DNA of 64,000 nucleotides, taken from the NCBI GenBank assembly GCA_045591315.1, contig JAZNSN010000026.1:69592-133591 (forward strand). The letters run 5' to 3'. Both the position numbers and the translations under genes were made by a program. The notes under the pieces were generated by a model. It had not been told where the DNA came from and did not search any database. It saw nothing but the letters and a program-made list of their open reading frames with translations. Source of the DNA: HGM04593 sp045591315 (GTDB taxonomy: Bacteria > Bacteroidota > Bacteroidia > Bacteroidales > Bacteroidaceae). Positions 34,062 through 43,321 of this stretch are shown here, piece after piece; positions within the stretch are counted from its first letter, which is position 1, and every line of letters begins with the position of its first letter.

Positions 34062-36500
34062 TCAGATATTTGCAATGCGCATGATGTCGGCAAATACACC
34101 TGCTGCCGTTACACCTGCACCTGCACCGTATCCCTGTATCAGCATAGGATACTCCTTGTATCTCTCGGTTGTGAGGAGTATGATATTATTGCTGCCTTCG
34201 AGGTGGTAGAACGGGTGACGTTCGTTTACCTTGCATAGCGAAACGCTTCCCTTACCGTTCTCGTACTTGGCAATGAAGCGCCAATGTTTCTTTTCTGCAA
34301 CAAGTTCTCTGCGCTCCTTCTCGAACAGTTCGTCAAGTTGTGGAAGCTCTGCCCAGAAGTTCTCAAGCGTTCCTTCGAAGAGTTCCTGCGGAATGAACAG
34401 ATTGGCCTCGACGTCGCTCTGCTCAATGGCATGTCCAGCCTCTCGTGCAAGGATTACAAGCTTTCTTATGACATCCTTGCCGCAGAGATCTATGCGCGGG
34501 TCGGGCTCGCTGTAGCCCTTCTCTTGTGCAAGACGTACTGCCTCGCTCAAAGGTATGTCGCTGCTCAGTACATTGAATATGAAGTTCAGTGTACCGCTCA
34601 ACACAGCCTCAATCTTCAGAATCTTGTCGCCGCTGTTGATGAGGTCGTTTATTGTGTTGATGATAGGAAGTCCTGCTCCTACATTTGTCTCAAACAGATA
34701 TTTTATATTGCGCTGGCGCGCAATCTGCTTAAGGTTGCAGTATGTGGCGTAGTCTCCCGATGCCGCTATCTTGTTGGCAGCGACAACACTTACGTTGCGT
34801 GAGAGCAGGTCGCCGTATATCGATGCCACCTCGCCGTTGGCAGTACAATCTACGAACACCGAATTGAAGATGTTCATGCTTATTATCTCGTCGCGCAGGT
34901 TCATGATGTTGCTCTCCTTGCTCTCCATAAGGACTGCACGGTAGTTGTTGAGATCGAGTCCCTCGCGGTCGAATATTGCATGGCGGCTGTTGGCTATGCC
35001 CACAATGTTCAGCTTCAGTGAGTGCTCTTTCTTCAGCTTCTCCTGTTGGGATGCTATCTGCTCGATGAGGCTGCTGCCTACAGTTCCTATACCGCAGATG
35101 AAGAGGTTCAGAACCTTGTATTCCGAAAGGAAGAACGAGTCGTGGATTACATTAAGTGTTTTGCGCAGCAATCCCGATTCAATCACGAACGATATGTTTG
35201 TCTCCTGGCCGCCCTGAGCGCATGCAATGACGTTTATTCCGTTGCGTCCGAGTGTCTGGAACAGCTTGCCGATGATGCCGGCATTGTGACGCATGTTCTC
35301 TCCCACAATGGCAACGGTAGAGAGGTCGCCGGTAGCTCTCACATTCTCCATGAGGCCCATTGAAATCTCCTTCTCGAACTCCTTGTTCAGGACCTCGCAT
35401 GCTTTTGCCGAGTCGGCATGACGCAATCCGAGCGATGTGCTGTTCTCTGACGAAGCCTGGGCGACGAGGAACACGCTTATGTCGGCATTTGCAAGAGCGC
35501 GGAATATGCGGTGATTCACACCTACCACACCCACCATGCCAAGTCCCTGCACGGTAAGAAGGTCTGTATCATTGATGCTTGAGATTCCCTTGATCAAGCG
35601 TCCTTCGTCTTCGCTCTGCGCATCAATTACGGTGCCTTCACCTTCGGGGTTGAAAGTGTTCTTTATCTTTATAGGTATATTCGCTTTGAATACAGGGTAG
35701 ATAGTAGGGGGATATACGACCTTTGCACCAAAGTTGCATAACTCTGTAGCCTCTACATAACTCAGATGTCTTATCGTATATGCATTGTTTATTACACGCG
35801 GGTCAGCTGTCATGAAGCCGTCAACATCGGTCCATATCTCCAGGCATCCAGCATTGAGCGTTGCTGCCAGTATGGCAGCTGTATAGTCGCTTCCTCCACG
35901 TCCCAGGTTTGTTATCTCTTCGCTCTCCTTGTCCTGGGCAATGAAACCTGGTACTACAATTATCCTTTCCTTGCTGCCGTCGAAGAAGTTGTGTATCAGC
36001 CTGTCTGTCTCTTCGCTTGCAAGGATATGCTTGCTGTGCTTTACCTCAGTCTTTATGAACTGGCGTGAGTTGTAGCGTACGGCACCGTCGATGAGCGCGG
36101 TAACGATGCGGCTAGATATTCTCTCGCCATAGCTTACTATGGTAGCTTCGCTTTTCGGGGTTATGTTGTTGATGAGGGCAAGACCCTGATAGATGTTGTC
36201 CAGCTCATTGAGCAACTTGTCAACATCCTGCAGCAATGCAATGCGTTTCCCATCATCGGGGATAATGCCTTCTATCAGTTCATGGTGGCGTGCAACTATC
36301 TGCCTGAACTCTTCGTTGAAGGCCGGGTCGCCGTTTACGGCCAGCTGCGAGGTTTTTATGAGCTTGTCGGTTATGCCGCCAAGTGCCGATACTACGACAA
36401 TCACGTTTTCCTTGTCTGCCGCAGTCTCAACAATGCTCTTGAGATTTAATATGCTATTGACGGAACCAACAGATGTACCGCCGAATTTCATCACTTTCAT
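34062..36500 (-). CDS. thrA: Bifunctional aspartokinase/homoserine dehydrogenase
   Basis: Catalyses the first and third steps of the aspartate pathway towards threonine and methionine. The 812 residues comprise an N-terminal aspartokinase (MKFGGTSVGSVNS; LGRGGSDYTAAILAA), two ACT domains in the centre (LLTVQGLGMVGVVGVNHRIF; TVAIVGENMRHNAGIIGKLF) for feedback control, and a C-terminal homoserine dehydrogenase (FICGIGTVGSSLIEQ; VAANKIAASGDY; LSGTLNFIF). No thrB or thrC follows here. A clear promoter lies at 36538-36567. Confidence 0.97.
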   Translation of the reverse strand: MKVMKFGGTSVGSVNSILNLKSIVETAADKENVIVVVSALGGITDKLIKTSQLAVNGDPAFNEEFRQIVARHHELIEGIIPDDGKRIALLQDVDKLLNELDNIYQGLALINNITPKSEATIVSYGERISSRIVTALIDGAVRYNSRQFIKTEVKHSKHILASEETDRLIHNFFDGSKERIIVVPGFIAQDKESEEITNLGRGGSDYTAAILAATLNAGCLEIWTDVDGFMTADPRVINNAYTIRHLSYVEATELCNFGAKVVYPPTIYPVFKANIPIKIKNTFNPEGEGTVIDAQSEDEGRLIKGISSINDTDLLTVQGLGMVGVVGVNHRIFRALANADISVFLVAQASSENSTSLGLRHADSAKACEVLNKEFEKEISMGLMENVRATGDLSTVAIVGENMRHNAGIIGKLFQTLGRNGINVIACAQGGQETNISFVIESGLLRKTLNVIHDSFFLSEYKVLNLFICGIGTVGSSLIEQIASQQEKLKKEHSLKLNIVGIANSRHAIFDREGLDLNNYRAVLMESKESNIMNLRDEIISMNIFNSVFVDCTANGEVASIYGDLLSRNVSVVAANKIAASGDYATYCNLKQIARQRNIKYLFETNVGAGLPIINTINDLINSGDKILKIEAVLSGTLNFIFNVLSSDIPLSEAVRLAQEKGYSEPDPRIDLCGKDVIRKLVILAREAGHAIEQSDVEANLFIPQELFEGTLENFWAELPQLDELFEKERRELVAEKKHWRFIAKYENGKGSVSLCKVNERHPFYHLEGSNNIILLTTERYKEYPMLIQGYGAGAGVTAAGVFADIMRIANI

Positions 36501-36537
36501 CAGTTCTTGCTTGAATTGTTTATTCGGTTAGAATCTG

Positions 36538-36567
36538 CAAATTTATCAAAATAACGTTAATCAGCAA
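36538..36567 (-). promoter_or_regulatory. Promoter of thrA
   Basis: On the minus strand TTG (36565-36567), 19 bases, TAAATTTG (36538-36545). The predicted leader is about 30 bases, too short for a classical threonine attenuator. Confidence 0.7.
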
Positions 36568-36635
36568 TGGACTTTGCGTATTTTGGGAAACTGTTTTAGA
36601 ATTATTTAGAGATTGCTTGAGGTATATCTGTCGGG

Positions 36636-37643
36636 TCAGATAATTTCCGGGAACTCTATTAGGCTTGTTTCAATAGGAATAATATGGGCTTTTGCACGGT
36701 TATGCCCCGGTATGTAGTTCTTGGCAAGCTCGTAGTTGAGTTTGCTCATAAAACTTTTTCTTATTAAGGAGAGGTTCCGATGCAACTGATTTTCCATCGG
36801 GTTTGTGACACCTTTGAATACCCTTTCTATTACACTAGGGTTCTTCCGTCCCGAAATTGTGCGGTATATATCCTTCAGTTCTGTTTCATAATTCTGTATA
36901 TCCTTCAAGACTATCCCTTCTGGGTGGCTTAGGAAAAGTATGTACAGAGCCTTTGGCAACGGTTCCAACTTTATTGTTATCTGTGGGTATAAAGGTAATG
37001 ATATGTTGAAGTTGTTGTCGAAACGTATAGGGCTGATGGTTGTGCATCGTTCGTTGCATATGCTTTTTGCAAGCAGATCATTGCCAAGAAATTCTCCGTC
37101 ACTCCAATCTCTGTTGTACGGGTCGGACTCTTCTGTTTCGGGCAACTTGTATCGTAATCCGCTTAAGGAGAAATTGCTTTCAAAGCACTCTTTCTTTATT
37201 ACGGAGCATACAGCCTCGTCAAGAAAACGGAACAGCAACTCCTTGTAGTCGCATTTCTCCCCGTCGAATCCATCTTCGCACAGAATATCGGCAATGCAAT
37301 TCCCGTCTTTGTCAATGCTTGTGCCAATAATGAAATAGAGCTTGCTGCATAGGTTCTTCCTACTGCTCTTTCTGAACTCCGCAGTACGTGCATCCAACTC
37401 CTCTTTTGTCAGCGTGGGGTATTGGCGTAACAGGAGGTTCTTTATCGAACGTCTTCCGAACAGGGCTGTAGAGGTTGTCTCAAAGGCATTAAGGCGTACC
37501 CCGCGCTGTGACATGTAGGATTTGATGTATCCCATGTGACCATGTATGTAGCGGTTTATGTTCCTGCTCCTTTTGCCTTCGACAAAGTAGAGGGAGACGG
37601 CAGTGCCTTTGTAGGCATTCGATGTTTCGCTGTATCTTCTCAT
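36636..37643 (-). CDS. Unrecognised Bacteroidales protein with conserved C-terminal helical domain
   Basis: A 335-residue cytosolic protein with no signal peptide or membrane segment. I do not recognise the N-terminal two-thirds (MRRYSETSNAYKGTAVSLYF onward). The C-terminal part (LPKALYILFLSHPEGIVLKDI; YRTISGRKNPSVIERVFKGV; SLIRKSFMSKLNYELAKNYI) resembles a block seen in many Bacteroidetes hypothetical proteins, possibly a winged-helix-like module: it has a HPEGI turn, then helices. It is divergent from menA. No function can be given. Confidence 0.6.
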   Translation of the reverse strand: MRRYSETSNAYKGTAVSLYFVEGKRSRNINRYIHGHMGYIKSYMSQRGVRLNAFETTSTALFGRRSIKNLLLRQYPTLTKEELDARTAEFRKSSRKNLCSKLYFIIGTSIDKDGNCIADILCEDGFDGEKCDYKELLFRFLDEAVCSVIKKECFESNFSLSGLRYKLPETEESDPYNRDWSDGEFLGNDLLAKSICNERCTTISPIRFDNNFNISLPLYPQITIKLEPLPKALYILFLSHPEGIVLKDIQNYETELKDIYRTISGRKNPSVIERVFKGVTNPMENQLHRNLSLIRKSFMSKLNYELAKNYIPGHNRAKAHIIPIETSLIEFPEII

Positions 37644-37670
37644 AAATCAAAAGCGAAAATATGAAAATAT

Positions 37671-37704
37671 GTTGGAATATAAAAGCGGAGATTGCTTATC
37701 TTTG
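37671..37704 (+). promoter_or_regulatory. Promoter of menA operon
   Basis: GTTG (37671-37674), 22 bases, TATCTTTG (37697-37704). The -7 box is a consensus match; the spacing is slightly long. Transcription would start about 20 bases before the menA ATG. Confidence 0.55.
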
Positions 37705-37730
37705 CCATATATTAGAGCTATACCTATCTT

Positions 37731-38627
37731 ATGGAAAGAAAAAGACATACATTCAAGGAATGGTTCCTTGCAACCCGTCCTTGGTCATTTCCGGCATCCT
37801 CAATGCCTGTTGCCGTTACATTGGCATTCCTGTACTGGAGAGGTTTTGAGGTCAATTGGCCGGTCGGCCTATGGACACTTTTGAGCGTAATTCTCTTCCA
37901 TGCTGCAGGAAACACCTGGAGCGACTATTCCGATTTCAAGCGGGGTGTTGACCGTGAAGATACCATAGGCGGAATGTCAATCACTAGCGGTGAATTTCTC
38001 CCCAGTGAAATAAAGTGCCTTTCGCTTCTGCTGCTTGCGGTCGCTGCAGTGTCGGGCTTGTCGCTTATGCTGGCTACTGGCTTGCCGACCCTTTATCTTG
38101 GATTGGCCGGTATAGCTCTGACAATGATGTATCCGTTCTTCAAGTATCATGCAATGGGTGATATTGACATATTCCTTACATACTCTCTGTTGCCGGTTTT
38201 GGGCACATCCTATGTCGCGACAGGAGCATTTGTCATGGATGTGCTTTGGCTTGTCCTGCCTATAGGCCTTATAACTGTGGGCATACTTCATATAAACAAC
38301 ACCCGCGACATCGAGCATGACAAGCGTGCCGGAATACATACCTTTGCGATGCTCGCCGGCAAGCGTGCATCGGCGTTTATATACTGCATGGAAGTGACAG
38401 TACCTTTCGTATGGGTGGCAATCTGTATAATATACAATTCCATGCCGTTGTGGTCGCTGATTGTCCTCTTGGCATTGAAACCTGCCATAGACAACTCGCG
38501 CAAGGCACTCCTGTTCCCAAAAGAGGGCATGCAGGCTGTCGTAGGAGTTGACGAGGCTACCGCCAAACTGCAGCTGATGTTCAGTCTTTTGCTTGTAGTA
38601 TCATTCTTTATAGCATCTTTGGTATGA
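37731..38627 (+). CDS. menA: 1,4-Dihydroxy-2-naphthoate polyprenyltransferase
   Basis: An inner-membrane UbiA-family prenyltransferase attaching the polyprenyl tail in menaquinone synthesis. The 298 residues carry NTWSDYSDFKRGVDREDTIG (first Asp-rich motif, about 64-83) and NNTRDIEHDKRAGIHTFAML (second, about 190-209), with eight or nine hydrophobic helices. The N-terminus (FKEWFLATRPWSFPASSMP) is typical of MenA. It overlaps the following protease gene by 4 bases. Confidence 0.92.
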   Translation: MERKRHTFKEWFLATRPWSFPASSMPVAVTLAFLYWRGFEVNWPVGLWTLLSVILFHAAGNTWSDYSDFKRGVDREDTIGGMSITSGEFLPSEIKCLSLLLLAVAAVSGLSLMLATGLPTLYLGLAGIALTMMYPFFKYHAMGDIDIFLTYSLLPVLGTSYVATGAFVMDVLWLVLPIGLITVGILHINNTRDIEHDKRAGIHTFAMLAGKRASAFIYCMEVTVPFVWVAICIIYNSMPLWSLIVLLALKPAIDNSRKALLFPKEGMQAVVGVDEATAKLQLMFSLLLVVSFFIASLV

Positions 38628-39241
38628 GGAAGGTTCTGTTGACAATAGCGGTTGCAGCAATTCTTTGGGCTGTAATGTTTACTCCCTGGACTGCACCGCA
38701 TGTGAATTTCTGGTGGGCGATGACTGCTTCGGCATGTGTGCTTTCGCTCATGGCAACCCATTTTGCTCCGGGCTGGTGGAGGAGTGTCAAGATAACGCCT
38801 CGCGAGGTCGTTCTCGGAGTCGCTATTGCTGCAGCATTGTGGGGAGTCTTCTGGGTAGGTGACAAGCTTTCGCAGCTGATGTTTGACTTTGCACGTCCGC
38901 AGGTCGATACTATATACGGAATGAAAGAGGGTGAATCGCCCTGGCTGCTCACGGCATTAATGCTTTTCCTTATAGGCCCGGCCGAGGAAATCTATTGGCG
39001 AGGATATGTGCAGAAGAGCCTTTCGGCAAGGTGGAATCCGAATATAGGCTTTGCAGTCACTACGCTTATATATGCTCTGGTGCATGCAAGTTCGTTCAAT
39101 TTCATGCTTGTCATGGCTGCTCTTGTGGCAGGCTTGGTATGGGGTTTGCTCTACCGTTTCTTCCCTGAGCATTTTGCAGCGATAATAATATCGCATGCAG
39201 TATGGGATGTGGCAGTTTTTATCTGGTTCCCGATAATGTAA
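38624..39241 (+). CDS. CPBP family intramembrane metalloprotease
   Basis: The 205-residue protein has about six membrane helices and the conserved motifs of CAAX/bacteriocin-processing proteases: GPAEEIYWRGYVQKSL (EExxxR, about 119-134), LVHASSFNFML, and IISHAVWDVAVF (His). Its catalytic role is inferred; substrates are unknown. It is co-transcribed and translationally coupled (4-base overlap) with menA. Confidence 0.88.
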   Translation: MRKVLLTIAVAAILWAVMFTPWTAPHVNFWWAMTASACVLSLMATHFAPGWWRSVKITPREVVLGVAIAAALWGVFWVGDKLSQLMFDFARPQVDTIYGMKEGESPWLLTALMLFLIGPAEEIYWRGYVQKSLSARWNPNIGFAVTTLIYALVHASSFNFMLVMAALVAGLVWGLLYRFFPEHFAAIIISHAVWDVAVFIWFPIM

Positions 39242-39297
39242 GAGGCCAAATGCCTGTTTACAGAAAATAACAAACAAAAAGATATTTATTTGGATAT

Positions 39298-40665
39298 ATG
39301 GCAAAGGATAAGACAATCTTCTTGTGCAACGAATGCGGTTATGAGTCGCCTAAATGGGCAGGCAAGTGCCCGTCGTGCGGTGCATGGAACAGCTTTGTAG
39401 AAAAGGTTGTACGCAATACTCCTGCTTCACGTACCGCATCTGCAGGCGGCAATGCCTTGCAGTCGCAACCGGTGCTTATCGATGATGTCGCAGCTGATGC
39501 GCTTCCTCGTATAGACATGGGTGACGGTGAACTGAACCGTGTGCTTGGCGGAGGACTTGTGCCAGGTTCGCTTGTGCTGTTGGGTGGTGAACCCGGAATA
39601 GGCAAATCGACACTTGTACTGCAGACGATACTCGGACTGCCGGCGCGTAAGGTGCTTTATGTGTCGGGCGAGGAGAGTGTGCAGCAGATAAAGCTTCGTG
39701 CCGACAGAATACCTCACAAGGCCGGGAACTGCCATATAGTGTGCGAAACTTCGCTCGAAACGGTCTTTACTCATATAAAGAACATATCGCCTGAACTTCT
39801 TGTGATAGACTCGATACAGACAATGTGCAGCGAGGCGGTCGATTCTTCCCCCGGCAGCATGTCGCAGGTGCGCGAGTGCACTGCCATGCTGCTGAAGTTT
39901 GCCAAGGAGAACAATGTGCCGGTGATTCTCATCGGGCATATAACAAAAGACGGAGCAATAGCCGGCCCAAAGATTCTTGAGCATATTGTCGATGTCGTAA
40001 TACAGTTCGAGGGTGACCAGCACTATCTCTACCGCGTGTTGCGTTCTATAAAAAACCGTTTCGGAAGTACAGCCGAACTGGGTATATACGAAATGCGGCG
40101 TGAGGGGCTGCGTCAGGTTACAAACCCGTCGGAACTTTTGCTGAGCGACCGCCACAAAGGAATGAGCGGTGTTGCCATAGCTTCTGCAATAGAGGGTGTG
40201 AGCCCCTTCCTTATTGAGGCTCAGGCACTGGTCAGCAGTGCGGCATACGGCACTCCACAGCGTTCGGCAACAGGCTTTGACATACGTCGAATGAACATGC
40301 TTCTCGCAGTTCTTGAGAAACGTGTCGGCTTCAAGCTCGCACAGAAGGACGTATATCTCAACATTGCAGGAGGCTTGCGTGTGAATGATCCGGCAATAGA
40401 TCTTTCGGTTATAAGTGCAATTCTTTCGAGCAATATGGACGTGGAGATTGAGCCTACAATATGCATGTCGGGTGAAGTAGGCCTTTCGGGCGAGATACGT
40501 CCCGTCAACCGCATTGAGCAGCGTATAGCCGAAGCTGCAAAACTCGGCTTCAAGCAGATAATAGTTCCTAAGAGCAATATAAAACGTCTCGATACCTCCC
40601 GCTTCGGGATTGAGGTATTGCCGGTGAATAAGGTGGAAGAGGCGTTCCGCTTAATATTCGGATAA
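39298..40665 (+). CDS. radA: DNA repair protein RadA
   Basis: A RecA-like branch-migration ATPase in recombination repair. The 455 residues include an N-terminal zinc finger (CNECGYESPKWAGKCPSCGA), Walker A LGGEPGIGKSTLVLQ, Walker B ELLVIDSIQTM, the RadA-specific KNRFGS motif, and a C-terminal Lon-protease-like domain (SGEVGLSGEIRPVNRIEQRI) without the catalytic Ser. It precedes the flavoprotein gene by a single base. Confidence 0.97.
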   Translation: MAKDKTIFLCNECGYESPKWAGKCPSCGAWNSFVEKVVRNTPASRTASAGGNALQSQPVLIDDVAADALPRIDMGDGELNRVLGGGLVPGSLVLLGGEPGIGKSTLVLQTILGLPARKVLYVSGEESVQQIKLRADRIPHKAGNCHIVCETSLETVFTHIKNISPELLVIDSIQTMCSEAVDSSPGSMSQVRECTAMLLKFAKENNVPVILIGHITKDGAIAGPKILEHIVDVVIQFEGDQHYLYRVLRSIKNRFGSTAELGIYEMRREGLRQVTNPSELLLSDRHKGMSGVAIASAIEGVSPFLIEAQALVSSAAYGTPQRSATGFDIRRMNMLLAVLEKRVGFKLAQKDVYLNIAGGLRVNDPAIDLSVISAILSSNMDVEIEPTICMSGEVGLSGEIRPVNRIEQRIAEAAKLGFKQIIVPKSNIKRLDTSRFGIEVLPVNKVEEAFRLIFG

Positions 40666-40666
40666 G

Positions 40667-42265
40667 ATGATACATGAATTTCAGATAAGAGTGCAGCCGC
40701 ACGAGGTTGCCAACGAGCAATCGCTTATGCGTTACATTGCGCATGAAAAGGGTATGGATGTGCGCACGATAAGTGCAGTGCGTGTATTGCGCCGCAGCAT
40801 CGATGCACGTCAGCGTGTCATATACATAAATCTTTCAGTGCGTGTCTTTGTCAATGAGATTCCATCGGAGGAAGAATATGTCAGCCGCAATTACGGGAAT
40901 GTCGAAGGCAAGCCGGCTGTGGTTGTTGTAGGCGCAGGTCCTGCCGGGCTTTTTGCAGCCTTGAAGCTTATAGAGAACGGCTTGCGCCCCATTGTCGTGG
41001 AGCGAGGGCGTGATGTGCGCACCCGCAAGGTTGACCTGGCATCCATTGCACGTACACACAAGGTGAATCCCGAATCGAACTACTGTTTCGGTGAGGGTGG
41101 GGCAGGTGCATACTCCGACGGCAAGCTATATACCCGAAGCAAGAAACGCGGCAGCATCGAGGGTGTCCTAAATGTCTTCTGCCAGCATGGTGCAAGCCCT
41201 ACGATACTGGCCGATGCGCATCCACATATAGGAACAGACAAGCTCCCTCGTGTCATTGAGAATATCCGCAACAGGATAATAGAGTGTGGCGGAGAGGTCC
41301 GTTTCGAGACACGTATGGAAGAACTGCTTGTGAGGAACGGACGCATAGAGGGAGTTCGCACCGACAAAGGCGAAATTCTCGCCCCTGCCGTTATTCTCGC
41401 TACAGGACATTCGGCAAAGGATGTTTATCGTTGGCTGCATAGCCACGATATTGCCATTGAAGCAAAAGGTTTCGCGGTGGGAGTGCGTCTTGAACACCCG
41501 TCTGAACTTATAGACTGTATTCAGTACCATTCTCCCAAGGGCCGTGGCAAATATCTGCCTGCAGCGGAATACAGCTTCACGACTCAGGTCGATGGCAGGG
41601 GGGTATATAGCTTCTGCATGTGTCCCGGCGGTGTTGTCATTCCGTCGGCCTCATCATCGAAGGAACTTCTTGTAAACGGCATGTCTCCTTCGCACAGAGG
41701 CGGTGCATGGAGCAATTCGGGAATGGTAGTTCAGGTGAATCCCGAAGATGTGCTTTTGCCCGACATGCAAATCGACTGCGAGGATATTGAGGCTGTTTCT
41801 CCCGGTTCTCCGTTGCGTGTAATGAATTTTCAGGAGCGTCTCGAACGCCTTTGCTGGGTAATGGGCAACCATAGGCAGACAGCACCTGCGCAGCGCATGA
41901 CCGACTTTGTGCGTGGCAAGCTGAGCTACGACCTTCCGCGCAGTTCCTATGCTCCGGGGCTCATCTCGTCTCCGCTTCACTTCTGGCTACCCAAGTTCGT
42001 TTCGAACCGTCTTAAGCAGGGCTTTGAACATTTCGGGCGCACTTCACGCGGTTTTCTTACAAGCGAGGCCACGATGATAGGCGTAGAGACACGCACCTCT
42101 TCACCGGTACGTATATTACGCGACAATGAAACCCTGCAGCATGTAGGGATAGAGGGACTCTTCCCCTGCGGCGAGGGTGCCGGATATGCCGGCGGTATCG
42201 TGTCGGCAGCTGTCGATGGCGAGCGTTGTGCCCAGTCGGCATGCGACTATATCAACCGTTGCTGA
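40667..42265 (+). CDS. FAD-dependent oxidoreductase, COG2509 type
   Basis: A 532-residue cytosolic flavoprotein. After an N-terminal domain of about 80 residues (FQIRVQPHEVANEQSLMRYI), it has the dinucleotide motif VVVVGAGPAGLFAALKLIEN, then PESNYCFGEGGAGAYSDGKL, VILATGHSAKDVYRWL, and the C-terminal FAD block GLFPCGEGAGYAGGIVSAAV. This order is that of the widely conserved COG2509 dehydrogenases, whose substrate is unknown. It starts 1 base after radA, so the two are co-expressed. Confidence 0.88.
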   Translation: MIHEFQIRVQPHEVANEQSLMRYIAHEKGMDVRTISAVRVLRRSIDARQRVIYINLSVRVFVNEIPSEEEYVSRNYGNVEGKPAVVVVGAGPAGLFAALKLIENGLRPIVVERGRDVRTRKVDLASIARTHKVNPESNYCFGEGGAGAYSDGKLYTRSKKRGSIEGVLNVFCQHGASPTILADAHPHIGTDKLPRVIENIRNRIIECGGEVRFETRMEELLVRNGRIEGVRTDKGEILAPAVILATGHSAKDVYRWLHSHDIAIEAKGFAVGVRLEHPSELIDCIQYHSPKGRGKYLPAAEYSFTTQVDGRGVYSFCMCPGGVVIPSASSSKELLVNGMSPSHRGGAWSNSGMVVQVNPEDVLLPDMQIDCEDIEAVSPGSPLRVMNFQERLERLCWVMGNHRQTAPAQRMTDFVRGKLSYDLPRSSYAPGLISSPLHFWLPKFVSNRLKQGFEHFGRTSRGFLTSEATMIGVETRTSSPVRILRDNETLQHVGIEGLFPCGEGAGYAGGIVSAAVDGERCAQSACDYINRC

Positions 42266-42278
42266 GACAATACAGATG

Positions 42279-42325
42279 CATAAGAATAGCAGAGAGTGCA
42301 CCGTGCACTCTCTGCTATTCTTATG
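42279..42325. terminator. Bidirectional terminator between flavoprotein and manA
   Basis: A near-perfect 47-base palindrome (CATAAGAATAGCAGAGAG and its complement, 42279-42301 with 42303-42325) sits between two convergent genes. Confidence 0.8.
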
Positions 42326-42335
42326 GTATGCCGGA

Positions 42336-43304
42336 TTATTCCAATATCCAGCTGCTCAGTATCTCCATTTCACACTCCGGAACAATTTCCAATCCGGTTT
42401 CAGTTGCCGGGACCAGGATGCTTTCGCCTTGTCGTATGGCAACACTGTTCCCGTCGCTTCCGGTAACGGTTCCGTAGCCCTTGGTGCATATAAGAATCAC
42501 GAATGAGTCGAGCTCTGCAAGCTCCATTCCGTATGGTTTTGTAAGCTTCAGGAGCGATGTCGTGAAGTATCGGCACGACACAAGCTGTGTCTGCGTGTCG
42601 GGCTGTGCATCGTAGTATGTGCGGTAGTCGGGCAGTACAGTGTAGTCTATTGCCGCCTTGCTCATTTCGGTATGCAGTTCACGAGGGTTGCCGTTGTCGT
42701 CGCATCGGTTGAAATCGTATATGCGGTATGTTATGTTCGATGTCTGCTGTATCTCGGCAATGAACGCACCGGCACCTATGGAGTGAATACGTCCTGCCGG
42801 CAAGAAGAATACGTCACCGGCATGTATGTCATACTCCTGCAACAGGTCGGTTATGGTGTTGTCGGCGATGCTCTGCTCATACTCGTCGGGAGTAACCTGT
42901 TTGGCGAAGCCCGAACGTAAGCGGGAACCTGGGTCGGCATCAACGACATACCACATCTCGGTCTTTCCCTTTGACTGGTGACGCTCCCATGCAAGCTTGT
43001 CATTGGGGTGCACCTGTATCGATAGGTCCTGACGTGCGTCAATGAACTTTATAAGGAGAGGGAACTCTTTCCCGAATCTCTCGTAATTGCTCTTGCCTAG
43101 CAGCAAAGCCTTGTCGCGTGCTATGAGCTCAGGCAGGCTCATGCCTGCATCCGGGCCCTCAGCAACGATCGATTCGTTATCCTTTACTCCAGAAATCTCC
43201 CAGCTTTCGCCTACCGATTTCTTTTCCGAATCAATGCCTTTGTAAGGGATGAGCTTTTCACCTCCCCATAGCATCGACTTTAGAATTGGCTTGAATTTAT
43301 ACAT
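42336..43304 (-). CDS. manA: Mannose-6-phosphate isomerase, class I
   Basis: A zinc-dependent cupin interconverting mannose 6-phosphate and fructose 6-phosphate. The 322 residues show the metal site LSIQVHPNDKLAWERH (about 94-109), FFLPAGRIHSIGAGAFIAEI and, further on, the region YRIYDFNRCDDNG. The short form is typical of Bacteroidetes and Firmicutes. It is 17 bases downstream of the large papain-like protein gene but functionally unrelated to it. Confidence 0.94.
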   Translation of the reverse strand: MYKFKPILKSMLWGGEKLIPYKGIDSEKKSVGESWEISGVKDNESIVAEGPDAGMSLPELIARDKALLLGKSNYERFGKEFPLLIKFIDARQDLSIQVHPNDKLAWERHQSKGKTEMWYVVDADPGSRLRSGFAKQVTPDEYEQSIADNTITDLLQEYDIHAGDVFFLPAGRIHSIGAGAFIAEIQQTSNITYRIYDFNRCDDNGNPRELHTEMSKAAIDYTVLPDYRTYYDAQPDTQTQLVSCRYFTTSLLKLTKPYGMELAELDSFVILICTKGYGTVTGSDGNSVAIRQGESILVPATETGLEIVPECEMEILSSWILE

Positions 43305-43321
43305 GATTGAAGTCTGTTTTG

